From the NCBI GenBank assembly GCA_036435485.1, contig CM071596.1, forward strand, positions 64,529,001 through 64,593,000: a stretch of 64,000 bases of DNA, given 5' to 3'. Each line of letters begins with the position of its first letter. The first letter of the stretch is position 1. The translations under genes were made by a program, and so were the position numbers. This DNA comes from Saposhnikovia divaricata (Eukaryota; Streptophyta; Magnoliopsida; Apiales; Apiaceae). Below the pieces are notes generated by a model. It was not told the DNA's origin. It saw only the letters and a program-made list of their open reading frames with translations, and ran no database searches. Below, in pieces: positions 11,500-23,745 of this stretch.

Positions 11500-13460
11500 T
11501 TATCCTTTTGGTACCCAAATTTTGTTTGGTCCAGTATGGTTAGTAGATAGAACATATAAATCAAGTAGTTCAGATTTCTTGATCCATTTTTGGATCCATC
11601 GTGGTCTATGATTTCTTGTATTTCTCCTACTGTCAGTCTGAAAACAGTAGGCTATTTTCCTATTTCGGTAGGATGATTCTATCTGAGTAGTGCAGTGCTG
11701 TGCAAGATGTCCCTTCTTTTGAAACTTGTTACATATCTTCCAAGGCATTGCATAATCATAAGGAATTCCACGTGTTCCATCATATTTGAGAGCATTTTCT
11801 ATTTAGGTTGAAGCTAATCCAACTCCTTCTTTTTCTATAGGAACTGTAGCTTTCTTCATCATTGATATGAGAGTTTCTTCACCTTGAACAAATTTTCCCA
11901 TTCCTTTGTTAAGTCTCTTTATCTCCTCCTCAAGTTCTTTTATTTTTTCAGCTTGTTGTATAACTTCCTGTGAAGCTTCTGTTTCTTCTTTCAGCTTGCT
12001 GATATGAATATCTTTGAATCCTATTTCATCATTCAGCTTGCTGATTTGAATTTCTCTGGTTTCTATATCAGCTTTCAGCTCGCTGAGTTGCTTGATTAGA
12101 ACATCATTTCTTCTGAGTATTACTTTGTTGAGTCCTTCTAATTGTGTTATGCCATCCTTCAACCTTGTAATCATAGATTCATGTTCATCTAGAGCTTTTT
12201 CTTCCATTAAATCTCTGACTAATTTTTTAAGATGAGTATTTTTCTCTTTCAACTTGTTGTTCTCTGTCTTTATTTTGAGAAATTCTTCAGAAGATTCCTG
12301 CATAGTTAGTTTTTCTATAACATAAGTAGTAGGTAATGAATTAAATGAATTTACCTCACTGTTGTTATCATCTGAGTCTATTTCGTTGCTTTCCACTTCG
12401 GTGTTATCCTCTTCATCGAGACCAACCAAAGCTAAATTAACCATATCATCACTTGAGTCTTCTTCAGAGGTAGAGTCATCACTCCAATTCATCAAAGCCT
12501 TGGATTTTCTTTTGTCCTTGAATCCAGCTTGCTATTTTGACTTGTTCTTTAATTTGTAGCAGTCTCTTCGATAGTGACCCTTTTTGCCACATTCAAAACA
12601 CGTGTCTTCTTTGGATTCTTTGAGATCTTTTCTGTTGTCTAGGTAATTTCCTTTAGCTTTCCTCATTTGATTCTTCTTTTCAATGAGTCTTTTGATTTTC
12701 TTTGAAATAAGAGCTAAGTCCTCATCTGATTCTGATTCCTCTTCAGGTTCCAGCTTGCTGTTTTGCGAATGAAGTGCCAAATTCTTCATCTTTGAAACTG
12801 GAGCTTGTGATGATCTGGCTTGACTTGCATTTATTTTTGCTTCAAAGTGTTCAAGTTCAAGAAAAACAGCTAATGTATCCATAGTGTCAATTTGTGAGGA
12901 AGATTCCAACGCTGTCACCTTAGGCGAATAAGACCAAGGTACAGCACTCAAGATTTTCATGTTTATTTCAGCTTGAGGAATTATTTTCCCAAGTAGTTTG
13001 GGACCATTCATTGTCTTCTAAAATCTTGCTTGACTTTGCCTTATCGTCTCATCATCCTTGACCATAAATCTTCCAAATTCATTCATCAAGGTACTGAGTT
13101 TTACTTTCTTTAATGAAGTTGAACCTTCATGATAAAGTTCTAATGTGTCCCACATTTCTTTAGCGGATTTGCATGAGGAAACTTTATCACTTTCACTTGC
13201 AGAAAGGCCATTCATGATAGTGTTCATTGCCCTGGTGTTGTAGCTTTCTTTGATCAATTCAGCATCAGTAAGCTCATCAATGTATTTCGGCTTGCTTTCT
13301 TTTCAAGAAATATATACGGGCCTTTATTGACAACTCTCCATTCTAGTGGTTCTTTTGACAGGTGCATCTTCATGCGATCTTTCCACCAGTTATAGTTTTC
13401 AGTCCCGAGCAGCAAAGGTGCACGGTGATTTGATGAACCGAGAGGATAATCATCAGCCAT
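11500..13460 (-). pseudogene. gag: A1 gag (broken)
   Basis: Gag starts at ATG 13460 (MADDYPLGSSNHRAPLL) and contains the UBN2-type copia gag domain (NYNWWKDRMKMHLSKEP, TRAMNTIMNGLSASESDKV). A first zinc knuckle CFECGKKGHYRRDC lies near 12590. A long acidic and then coiled-coil segment follows (12495-11803), and then a degraded second knuckle CNKFQKKGHLAQHC near 11720. Frameshifts near 13300 and 13018, a stop near 12535 and another near 11803 break it. Two zinc knuckles and a large coiled coil are typical of the Sirevirus group. Confidence 0.88.
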
Positions 13461-13504
13461 ATCGATCGATACTTTTCCTGTTACAGAAAGATTAGTATAC
13501 CAAT

Positions 13505-13516
13505 GCTCTGATACCA
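13505..13516 (-). other. Primer binding site of A1
   Basis: GCTCTGATACCA on the plus strand is TGGTATCAGAGC on the element strand, complementary to initiator methionine tRNA. It lies two bases inside the 5' LTR edge. Confidence 0.92.
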
Positions 13517-13518
13517 AT

Positions 13519-14766
13519 TGAAAACACACCTAGAGGGGGGGTGAATAGGTGTATTATGGCTATTATTGATTAATTATGACCTGTTTTAATTTTCCAAAAA
13601 AATGGCTTGCTGAAATGACTTAACAAGTTAAAAACAGCAGGTTGTTTTTAAGAGCAGATGCAGTGCAGTATTAAATGTGCAGAATAATAAAATGAAACAC
13701 AAGATCTTTTAGCCAGGTTCGACCCCTAATCCCCTATGGTCTACGTCCTGGTCCCTTACCAACTTGGTAAGAGAATATATTATTGATCACTATAAACCGA
13801 TTACAAGATCAAACAATATATCTCCCTTTACACCTAGCTGCTTACAATTTGGCTTGCTGAATTTGCTGTGCTGATATGAACTAACTCTCTAAGCAATACT
13901 TCCCAAGTATCCTTCTCTAGTCTAGTTCTACCCACCCAAAACCTGAAGCCAAAACTTGTACAGCAACTAAACTTTACAACTTGAACAATACAAAGTATTT
14001 GAATGTTTACAACTCAACCTACAAAACCCTCTGAAAATATATATATTCGAATGTATGAGAGTTTGAAAGATTTTCAAGAATGTAGCAAGAAAGCTCGAAG
14101 TTGTGTGTTTATTGTATCTTGTTTTTGCACTTGGTTCGATCATTGAACTCATCAAGCAAGTTCAATATTTATAGGTAAACAAGATTGATTTGAGATATAG
14201 TCTTCAAAAGGCTGCCTCGAATTTTCTAAGTTTTGTAATCATAAATGATGAAGAAGTGGAGGAGCCGTTTGGAGGAGCTGTTGTCTTCAAGAGGAGCGTG
14301 TATATGTGTAATGATGGTGAAGACAAAGAAGGAATATAGAATGTGTTTGTTGGGTATAGTCAAATAAAGAATGTAAAGTAAGCCATGTGCTTTCTTTATT
14401 TAAAGGGTAAAGAATATGTTGTCTCCCACTTGCTAGACTATAGAATTAGAATATTGAGAAGTATGATGTATTTGTATAATTCAGAGGTTCCCTTACAATA
14501 TTCCTAAATAACACAAATAGATCCTTGAAAAACGAATTTCTTCTTGGATTCTGTTCTTTCTGTCGCCCAGAATCAGCAGACTGATTTTGTACTGTCGGTA
14601 AATTCAGCTTGCTGAAATATATCAAATTGTCCATAACAACTTGCTGAAATACAACAGTTAGTCTGACTGAAAATAATCCTGTACAATCATAACACAGCTT
14701 GCTGAATCGATAAACAATATGAAATACAACTTGCTGTATTATAATCATCAAAACATAAGGGTTACA
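13519..14766 (-). repeat. 5' LTR of A1 (1248 bp)
   Basis: On the plus strand it starts TGAAAACACACCTAGAGG and ends AAGGGTTACA. The reverse complement has standard TG...CA ends. It is homologous to both A2 LTRs. It contains several copies of the CAGCTTGCTG motif (exact at 14605 and 14695). Its small ORFs are not gene-like. Confidence 0.92.
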
Positions 14767-15418
14767 ATTTCCAGCAACAGATTTTTGATGAATTATTCCT
14801 TGAGACTGAAACAAACTATTGCAAAATTCTTGAACAATTTAAGTACCATTATCACTTCGGATAATTTTGACTGAAGCTTGAAATTGTTTCACAACATATG
14901 ACAAGAAAGCTGATATGACCACTAGAACTTGAATTTTATTATGGAGTAAGTGTGTCCAAGTGGTCCTAGAATGATCATCTAGAATAGTAAGGAAATAATT
15001 TGCACCAGAACAAGAAGAAACCTTATATGGACCCCACAAATCAATGTGAACAAGATCAAAACAGCTAGAGGCTAATGAATGTGACTCAGGAAAAGGTAAT
15101 TTGTGGTGTTTGGCTAACAAATAAGCTTCACAATCAAAATCAGATGAAGGTTTATTCGGCACAAAACCAACTAAATGTTGGAATTTTGAGATAGACATAT
15201 GTCCAAGCCTAGCATGGAAAGATCAAAAGAAACATCTGAATGTTTCACATGAGAACAAAAAGAAGAAAAAGTACAAGCTGAAGCAACAAAGTGTTTAGAA
15301 GATAACATATTTGAAGTAGAATCAGACAAAAATTTGTATAACCCCCCATGTCTGATTCCAACAGCCTTAATGACTTTAGTTGAAAGGTCCTGGAAAGAAC
15401 ATGCAGATGGTTGGAAAT
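14767..15418 (-). pseudogene. Element B integrase fragment between A1 and A2
   Basis: A 652-bp piece of host copia element B. Read from right to left it continues the protease/pre-integrase region interrupted by A2 and enters the integrase core (DLVHIDLWGPYKVSS, FLTILDDHSRTTW, IIRSDNGT). The third catalytic acidic residue would follow, but A1 is inserted there. A stop follows SDNGT. The piece shows that A1 and A2 landed 652 bp apart in the same element, in the same orientation. Confidence 0.88.
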
Positions 15419-16511
15419 TGAAAACACACCTAGAGGGGGGGTGAATAGGTGTATTATGGCTGTTACTGATTAACTGTTGAGTTTTAAAAAAAATTCCAGA
15501 AACGGCTTGCTGATATGACCTGACCAGTTAGAAACGGCAGGCTGAATTTGAAAATGAATGCAGTGCAGAATGTAAATGTGCAGAAAAATAAATGAACAAA
15601 AGATCTTTTAGCCAGGTTCGACCCCTAATCCCCTATGGTCTACGTCCTGGTCCCTTACCAACTTGGTAAGAGAATATATTATTGATCACTATAAACCGAT
15701 TACAAGATCAACCAATATATCTCCCTTTACACCCAGCTGCTTACAATTTGGCTTGCTGAATTGCTTTGTTCAACTAACTCTCTAAGCAATACTTCCCAAG
15801 TATCCTTCTCTAGTCTAGTTCTACCCACCCAAAACCTTAAGCCAAAACTTGTACAGCAACTAATCTTTTACAACTTGAACAATACAAGGATTTGAATAAA
15901 ATTACAACTCAACCTAAAGAACCCTCTGAAAATGTATAACCGAATGTGTATGAGAGTTTGAGAGGTTTAAATGATTTAGCAAAGAAGGCTCGAAGTTGTG
16001 TATGTATATGATCTTGTTTTTGCACTTGTAATTGTTGTGTTGGAACTGAGCAAGAATGTTCCTTTTATAGGTAAACAAGATTGATTTGAGATATAGTCTT
16101 CAAGAGGCACCTTGGTTTTTAATTATTCGGATCATAATTCAAGAGCATTATGAAATGTATGAATGGAGCGTTATTGGTGGGGAGGCAAATGAGCTGTTGT
16201 CTTTCAATATGATGGTGAGGAGCGTGTATAATTATGAAAGGAAAGACAAAGAGTATAATATGGAATGTGTTTGGTGTATGTAATTAAATAAGGAAAGGTG
16301 TATCCTTATTTAAAGATGTTGTCTCCCACTTGTCTTGAGATATGATTATTATAGGTAAGTTGAGATTTAATATTTCAGAGGATCCCTAACAATATTCCAA
16401 ATTATATATCACAGTGGCTCCTTGAAATCCGAATGATATCTTGATTTCTGCACTTTCTGTCGCCCAGAAACAGCTTGCTGAAATATGTACAATGCTCCAA
16501 AACAGCTTGCT

Positions 16512-19500
16512 TGTGACGCCCCCAGATCCGGGGTCGGAGATCTTGGCGCTCACGGTCCATTTTCCATTAATAACATACCTGTTCTTGCACATAATATAAA
16601 TAAAACAGCCATCGACCCCACAATAACTCACACCGCACACACACACACACAGGTTAGAGCCTCAGAAACGTCACAACATTGATTAAGCAGTAATAAAATT
16701 ATTAGAGTTATTACAGACCGAATTAAATAGTATTTATGCTACCAGCAACACTTCGATATGAAGCGAAGTTGGCGGCTTGAAAGTTTGTTACGATACACTG
16801 CCTTGCACAGGTCATACTGATAAATAAAATGAACTAACAAAAGCTGCCAACCAATCCGGCTAATGGGGCCTACCGTTGGAATCTCAACTGCTGGCTCGGG
16901 TCTAGCCACCTGCTTTCGAGCATTCTGTCTGGTTCTTGCCATTTCGCTTAGCTGTTGTGTTTGTAAAGTTTGAAAGCAAGCAAGAGTGAGCAACTATAGC
17001 TCAGCAAGAAATATATGTATAAGGTAAGCAATATAACATTTCATATGATTGGCAGTTATTAAACTTGTTTGTATCAATCAGATATAAAATCACTTGTCAT
17101 AGTTGATAAATCTCGAAGGTGCAACAATATGTGACCTCGTTTTCAAAATAAACTTGCTGTTCTAGATACTGCATTGAGTCAACATCTTTCTCATCAAAAT
17201 AGAATACTATCAGCAACTTGGCACAAAAGCCTAAGAAGCAGTGTCATTCCAAAATGGAGGAATGGGACTTAAAGAAAACATAAAAACCTGACAAGGATTG
17301 ACGATGATCAGTCGCCACATCCAAGTCCAATAATCCGCGGGTCTTCTCTACCGGTAGAAGGATAGAAACTACATCCGTAACTATCCCTCGGGTGAAAACT
17401 ACATCCGTAATCACCTTCGATGAAAACTACATCCGTAATCATCCTTCGGCAACACCTGTGCCGGAATATTAATTGATGAACCGCCTAGCTCACGGCCGCT
17501 TACACATCCCGGGAATCGTTCGTCAACGGTTCCCACACCTGCCAGAGTCCCTTTTTCTTTTTCTTTTGAAAACTTGATTTTGATTGAAAACAGAGTAATT
17601 GAGGTCCGACATCAGTCGACCGATGATTCTTGAAATCATACAAGAAGCAGAATCTGACCGGGGGTTTTCGAAAATGTTTTGAGTTCGAAAGAGTTCGAGT
17701 TTGAAAGTATTAAAATGTATCTTGGATTAACTTTGTCTTTAAATAATGAACAATAATTAATAAATAATATTTTAAGATTTAACATTAATAATTAATAAAA
17801 TAATTATTCGATAAAATAAACTTTTAATCCAAGATAGGGTTTCGAGTATTTACGGAGATTATGAACATAATACTTGAGTATACGATACTCCCCGAATGAC
17901 CCTTCGGGTTTTCGCAATCTAGATACGATATAATAATATACCGCTCCCCGGTCAATAGTATATACGGACCGCTACGACCTCTATTGCTAGAGTCGTTGTC
18001 CGGAGAAAACATTTCAATCTAAGTTCAAGGGGTATAAGCATATATGTACTTATACAATATCAATTGCATCAATACTTCGATAAACATAGCATTTGATATA
18101 ATTGAAAACTACTAACACAACAGTGAAAGTCCTTGTATATGGATAAGTTTTGAAAAGTAAACTTGCCTTGGTTTGGTTGGGGTGGTCGAGCGTGCGGAGT
18201 CGAACGATCTATACATACGCAATAACCGCTCGTTAGTACCTTAAAAATATCTCTTTAATTACGGGGTTTTAGGGGGTACGAAATTAACTTAACGACTTCA
18301 TCTTATGACACTCTAGCCCCACTATAGGTTCATGTCATCACTCGATTACGCTCGTCACTTATTCGACTTAATTTAGTTACCACATTCGAATCATAACCAT
18401 TAACCTAGAATTATGCTCCACTAATCGACTTTTTCCCTTGCGCGAAATTTACTCTAGCATTTTTATAAAATCCAAAAATTCATATTTTAATCCAATTCTT
18501 TTTGGTTGGTCTTCACCACTGCATTCTCTAACTTCTCAAATTTTTCCATGATCCCACATATATTTTTAGGGGTTTAAACAAGGTTCACAAGGGGGTCACT
18601 TAGTGCAGTCCGGAATCCAGAAACACAATTCACTCCTCCGGCCATAACTTAAAATCTATACATCACCTAGCCATGAACCTTACATTTCCAGAAACTAAAT
18701 TCAATTATCTTTCCAACAATATATGGTAGGACATCAGGGGACAACATTTTGGGGTTCAAAACCGTGTTACAATACAGGTCAATGCTCCTGGACAAAACTC
18801 AGCAAGCACATACTACTTAGATCAACCATTTTTCATGATTCCACAACACAACCAACACTTAATACACTTAGTTCATGGTTCATAACACTCATGGAGATAT
18901 ATATATTATCCATAATCATAAAAGTCACAATATCAACATCAAAACTCAAGATCCATGTCATCCAATACTTATACAACCAAGATTAGCTCACAAACACATG
19001 GATCTACTACCAAACATTATAAATAATACATAACCAAGAGGGTTTGAGATTTTTATACCTTCTTGAGCACCTAGGGGCCTTGGATAAGCTTTTCACAACT
19101 CAACAACACCTTAAATGGTCTCCTACAACACTTACAATCCAAGATCTAAAAGAAAATCAAACATGGTTACTATTCACCCAATCTTTAACAATTTATAACT
19201 TGAATTTGGGTGGATGAAATGGCTTGAAATTACTAACATACCTTGTCTAGATGATGGAGATGGCCTAGGATTTATGTTGTGATTTATGAGTGGTGGGAAA
19301 GGGGGAAGAAGAATTTTTCTTCTTCCTTTTCTTCTTTGGCCGAGAGCAACTAGCACGGGGGGGGGGGAGTGTTTGTGTTTTTTTGATTTTTTGTGTTGTG
19401 TTGGTAGAATAATTGAGGTTAAGTGTTGGGTGATACATATAATGTATGTATAGACAAGTACTAGCAAGCATGGGCATGTGTACTACTTGTCTCTCTTTTT

Positions 19501-20003
19501 GAAAAAGCAAGTAACTAGATACTATTCATCTTCCAATTGCTAACTAGTTTGCTTGATTTCTAACCACTTGGTTGCATGGGACTTGCATGCAATACTACTC
19601 CTTGTATCATTATTCTTCCACTAATGCTTGTCATTTAATCTTTAATTCGTATCGTATCTTAACTAATCTCTCGTAATAATATTTTGTCGCGTAGAGATTT
19701 TCCCTATAATTCCTTAAGTACTTAATTGTGTAAATTCCTCGAATGTCCATAATTCCTCGTCATAATTCTTAATAAATCTTTTAATACTCTAACCATTCTC
19801 AAATCCCAAGTTTTATAAATCTTACTAACAATAAGACTCCTGCCTTCACAATCTTCCTTTTTATCTTACATAATGAATGCAACAACGCAGTTTCTCAGAC
19901 AATCAATTCTATTAATCAACAGGGATGACTAGAAAGGTTCTATATTGACAATGCCACAAGATATTAAATAAAAGAAATATTACCAAAAATTAGGGTTCTT
20001 ACA
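16512..20003 (-). mobile_element. Solo LTR of a Tekay-like gypsy element (3492 bp)
   Basis: It has TG...CA ends (TGTGACGCCCCCAG to GGGTTCTTACA) and a 5-bp target duplication TTGCT at 16507-16511 and 20004-20008. Read on the minus strand it ends GGGGGCGTCACA, like the LTR of element G, so it is probably a related family in minus orientation. There is no internal region, so the element was lost by LTR-LTR recombination. It holds a CA repeat (about 16635-16650), a roughly 30-bp tandem repeat with ACTACATCCGTAA (17365-17440) and a G11 run near 19359. I see no gene in it. Confidence 0.9.
17365..17445. repeat. Short tandem repeat in the solo LTR
   Basis: Three successive roughly 27-30-bp units share GAAAACTACATCCGTAATC (first unit slightly different), separated by variants of CCTTCGG. 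Confidence 0.85.
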
Positions 20004-20128
20004 TTGCTGAATTACATCTGTTAGACTGACTGAAATAATCCTGCACAACTTAACTTAGCTTGCTGAATTGATAATCAACAAGTAATACAGCTTGCTAAAA
20101 TATAATCATCAAAACATAAGGGTTACAA

Positions 20129-20421
20129 TCTCCCCCTTTTTGATGATTATTAACCCATTATTTTAGGAGAAAATTCTCCCCCTAAATTTCTGCATTCCTG
20201 TAAACTAGATTAAGCAATAATAGCACATGTAGTCATATACGCTAGTTTAAGCAGGCAAAACATCTGATTTAAACCAACACATAAAGCACAGAGTGCTAAA
20301 ATTCATCAAGTATCAGCAAATAGTTAAGCATCAGCAAATAGTTAAGTTTTAAACAAAAGCTTAAACATTAAACATAAACCAGCAAGATCAAGTTCAGAAC
20401 TACTAAAATATTCTCCCCCTT
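20129..20421 (-). other. Three polypurine tracts upstream of A2 3' LTR
   Basis: On the element strand, AAAAAGGGGGAGA (20141-20129) abuts the 3' LTR. Further tracts AGGGGGAGAA (20184-20174) and AAGGGGGAGAA (20421-20411) lie upstream. Repeated polypurine tracts before the 3' LTR are a known hallmark of Sireviruses. The rest of 20142-20438 shows nothing coding. Confidence 0.8.
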
Positions 20422-20438
20422 AATCATTAAAAAGGGCA

Positions 20439-21751
20439 TTAAGCATCCACATCCACCTCCAAGGACCCTTCATTCTCAGAATCCTTTATGGCATCCCCAT
20501 TACCAGGAGCAGTTGAACCAGGAGGAACAACAACAGGAGGAGTCTGAAGAGTTGAAGTAGTAGCCGTTGTAGCAGCTTGATTAGCATATGGAGTAGCAAT
20601 AGGGACTTCCTTTCCAATGAGCATAGACACCATTGTTTTCATAACTTCATTTTTTTTTCAAGAGCAGAAATTTTTGCAACTAAAGCATTGTGATTCTCTA
20701 CAATTGTTGCAGTGTCAGATGCAATATTTTCCACCATTCGAACAAACTTAGGAGATACAGGATTAGAAGTTCCAAAACTCACATCAACAGCAGGTAGAGA
20801 CGGGCCGACAATGTGTTCAATTTTGCCATTTGCAGCTCTCAAATTTGATTGAGTTAAATTTTTGCCATCAATATGATCTCTAACTGCAATAACCTCGAAC
20901 CCAGTCGTGTTGACCTTAAGCGATTGACAAATTCTAGTAATCAAACAACCATAGGGCAAAGCAGAGTTTTGCTTGCCAACAGCCGCAAGCATTGTATCCA
21001 AGATCAGTTTGGGAAGATTGAAAGGCATCTTGGACATAATTCTTGCACACACGCATACATCTTGCCAAGTCAAGTTCGAACGACCTCCTGACCGTGGACT
21101 AATATTTTCCCAGCAAAGTTTAAAAATGAAGTGTGCCATTGGGTTAAGCAAAGATGTGGTAGGAGGGGCTATTTCCATTAACCGATTAGGGGCTACCAAC
21201 ACATTCAATTGATCAACATGTGTAAACTCAGGAAAGCTAAGAGACCCATGAGTAAACACTTCGACAGATGATTGAACAGACATATCAAGAATGGAAACAA
21301 GAAACGGTGGGTTTAATTGCACTAATTTCTCATTAACCAGTGTAGTTAAATTTCCAAACTCATCTTTTTCTAGGTTTGCATAAAATTGACGAACCAGTTG
21401 TGGATAATACACTTTAGGCAAATCAAGTAGGAAAGAGCGCATACCCATAGCATCTATCATATCTTTACCACCACATGCAGTCAAGAGTTTAAGAGTAATC
21501 GACTTACCAGAAGCAATGGGTCGAGTTCCAATATGGTTGTCAAAGAACCTTTCAGAGAGAGTTTCCGAGATGATGTTGAACAAGGGTTTGATACGCTTTG
21601 AAGCTGGAGAACCCAATGGAGTCGAATCGGAGAGGGTTTCAGTTTGGGCATCCATAGGCATTAACTCGTCATTAACCAGTGGAACAGTCGATGAAGAGGT
21701 TGCAGTCGGAAGTTAGAGTTTGTTCTTTGAGCCGCGAGTGCGAGAAGCCAT
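20439..21751 (-). pseudogene. Post-pol extra ORF of A2 (Sirevirus 'env-like' position)
   Basis: The original start is probably ATG at 21751 (MASRTRGSKNKL), followed after 12 codons by an in-frame TAA. The same frame then runs from ATG 21661 for 340 residues. The region around LLDLPKVYYPQLVRQFYANL resembles the 'putative plant transposon protein' family found in many plant retroelements. The C-terminus (ENHNALVAKISALEKKMKL) looks like a coiled coil. At a run of nine A (minus strand, about 20649-20657) the frame breaks, and a Thr/Pro-rich acidic tail of 67 codons continues in another frame to 20439. I see no convincing signal peptide or transmembrane segment, so 'envelope' is a positional label only. 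Function unknown. Confidence 0.75.
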
Positions 21752-22096
21752 GTTTAAGATTTGATAGAGAAACCCTAGATTGTCGATTGAAATGGGAGAA
21801 GTGGAGTGGAGTAATGCCTTATTAACCCAATTTAACCATATAAGGGAAAATATTGACAATATTAAATAAAACTACCCACGTATCCACTTAGCATAAATAT
21901 AGGAAATATTATAAACACTGGTAGATAAAACATGTCACAACTTGGCATAAAAATAGGACACATTTAATCATATAAATCATGGCATATTTTTAGGCAATTA
22001 GCAAATAAATTAAGCAAAAAAATCATATAAATGCTAAAAGATTTGTAACAAGGAGTTAGAGGAGATGTTACCAGACATGAAAGACAGCTTGCTGTT
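21752..22096 (-). other. Spacer between A2 pol and the extra ORF
   Basis: AT-rich, with no ORF of note. It may hold the promoter or splice acceptor for the extra ORF, but I see no clear signal. Confidence 0.5.
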
Positions 22097-23745
22097 TTAT
22101 ACTTCACACATACCAAGTTCTCGTCGAATCAAGTTGAATCGTTCTGTTGCAAGAGGCTTTGTAAAGATATCAGCAAGCTGATATTCCGTAGGAACAAAAA
22201 TCAGCTTGATCTTCCCTTTAGCAACGTTGTCTTGTAGAAAATGATGGCGTACATCAATATGTTTGGTGCGTGGATAATTTACTGGATTTTTAGATATGTT
22301 GATAGTACTTGTATTATCACAATTTATTGGAATTTGCCCACATTTGATTCCAAAGTCGCGTAAAGTTTGAATCATCCATAATATTTGCGAGCAACAACTC
22401 CCAGCTGCCAAGTATTCTCCTTCAGCTGTAGACAAAGCAACAGATGATTGTTTCTTACTTTTCCACGAAACTAGACTTTGTCCAAGAATTGCACAAACTC
22501 CACTAGTGCTTTTACGATCAGTTTGGCTTCCTGCATAGTCAGCATCACTAAATCCAACAAGATCAAAGGAATTTGTGATAGGATAAAATAGCCCAAGAGT
22601 TGTTGTGCCACGAAGATATTTGAAAATTCGTTTAACGGCGCTTAGATGAAATTCCTTTGGATTGGCCTGAAAACGAGCACATACACAAACACTATACATA
22701 ATATCAGGTCGTGAGACTGTTAGATACAGGAGGCTACCAATCATTCCTCTGTATTGACGAATGTCAACACTTTTTCCATTTTCATCCGAAATCAGCTTGC
22801 TGTTTTGGCACATTGGAGTAGATTTCGGCTTGACATTTTCATATCCATATTTCTTCAGAAGGTTATTGATATATTTAGTTTGATGAACATAAATACCATC
22901 AAGAGTCTGTTTGATTTGAAGTCCCAAAAAGAAATTCAGATCGCCCATCATGCTTATATCAAATTCACTATGCATTCGTTTGGAAAACCACTTGCACATT
23001 AAATCATTAGTTGAGCCAAAAATAATATCGTCAACATATATTTGCACAACTAAGATATCTTTACCATCCAACTTTGTGAATAAGGTAGGATCGATTTTAC
23101 CTCTTAGAAATCCATGTTTGATCAAAAATTCACTTAGCCGTTCGTACCATGACCTGGGGGCTTGTCGTAATCCATAAAGTGCCTTTTTCAGCTTGTAAAC
23201 ATAGTTGGGAAATTGTGAATCTTCAAATCCAGGAGGTTGTTTTACGAATACTTCTTCTTTCAGTCTACCATTTAAGATGGCACTCTTCACGTCCATTTGA
23301 TGAAGCTTGATTTTCTTGAAGCATGCAAAGGAGAGAAGCATTCTGATAGATTCTAGACGTGCAACAGGTGCATATGTTTGATCAAAATCAATCCCTTCTT
23401 GCTGATTATATCCTTGAGCTACGAGTCTAGCCTTGTTTCGAGTGACCGCCCCAAATTCATCAACCTTATTCTTAAAAATCCATTTGGTACCAATAATGGA
23501 AACATCTTTAGGTGGTTCCACTAGTTCCCAAACGTCACATCTTTCGAATTGACTAAGTTCTTCTTGCATTGCTATGAGCCAATTTTCATCATTTAAAGCT
23601 TTTTTTATGTTTTTCGGTTCCTCTTGTGCAAGAAAGGCAGAAAATGCACAGATATTTGCTTGAGCTTTCCTTGTCTTGATGCCATCTATCTTTTCTCCAA
23701 TAATAAGCTGTGGAGGATGATTTTTAACCGTCCTAGTGGCTTTAG
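22097..23745 (-). CDS. A2 reverse transcriptase and RNase H
   Basis: A 490-residue open frame (first Met at 23569, frame open from about 23745) covers the Ty1/copia RT domain and RNase H. Motifs include GTKWIFKNKVDEFG, RLVAQGYNQQEGIDFDQTYA, catalytic IYVDDIIFGST and YRGMIGSLLYLTVSRPDI. RNase H motifs are FSDADYAGSQTDRKSTSG, STAEGEYLAAGSCCSQILW, IDVRHHFL and DIFTKPL near the C-terminus. Both domains look full length with catalytic residues present. This is the best preserved gene in A2. A frameshift near 23745 separates it from integrase, so it is not translated as part of one polyprotein without a correction. Confidence 0.93.

Larger units (their letters stand above)
10855..14766 (-). mobile_element. 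Sirevirus-like Ty1/copia copy A1 (5' half, cut by G)
   Basis: It reads right to left as 5' LTR (13519-14766), primer site, gag, protease and the start of the GAG-pre-integrase domain, and is then interrupted at 10855 by element G. The rest would lie left of the window. It is a close relative of A2 (15419-31313) with the same gag layout of two zinc knuckles around a long coiled coil. It is inserted in the integrase gene of element B. Right flank is ATTTC (14767-14771). Confidence 0.9.
15419..20127 (-). repeat. 3' LTR of A2, split by a solo LTR
   Basis: The LTR sequence is 15419-16511 plus 20009-20127, with the 16512-20008 insertion and duplication between them. The ends are TGAAAACACACC and AAGGGTTACA. 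A polypurine tract lies against its inner edge at 20129-20141. Confidence 0.92.

Noticed and set aside
14767..14771. Target duplication of A1 matching A2's
   Set aside because: A1's flank is ATTTC, the reverse complement of A2's GAAAT. The other side of A1 is outside the window, so no conclusion is possible.
16086..16283. 65-codon ORF repeated at 30769-30966
   Set aside because: It lies in the same place in both A2 LTRs, so it is LTR sequence and not a gene.
20439..21751. A true envelope gene
   Set aside because: No signal peptide, transmembrane segment or furin-like site could be seen. Only its position after pol resembles an env gene.
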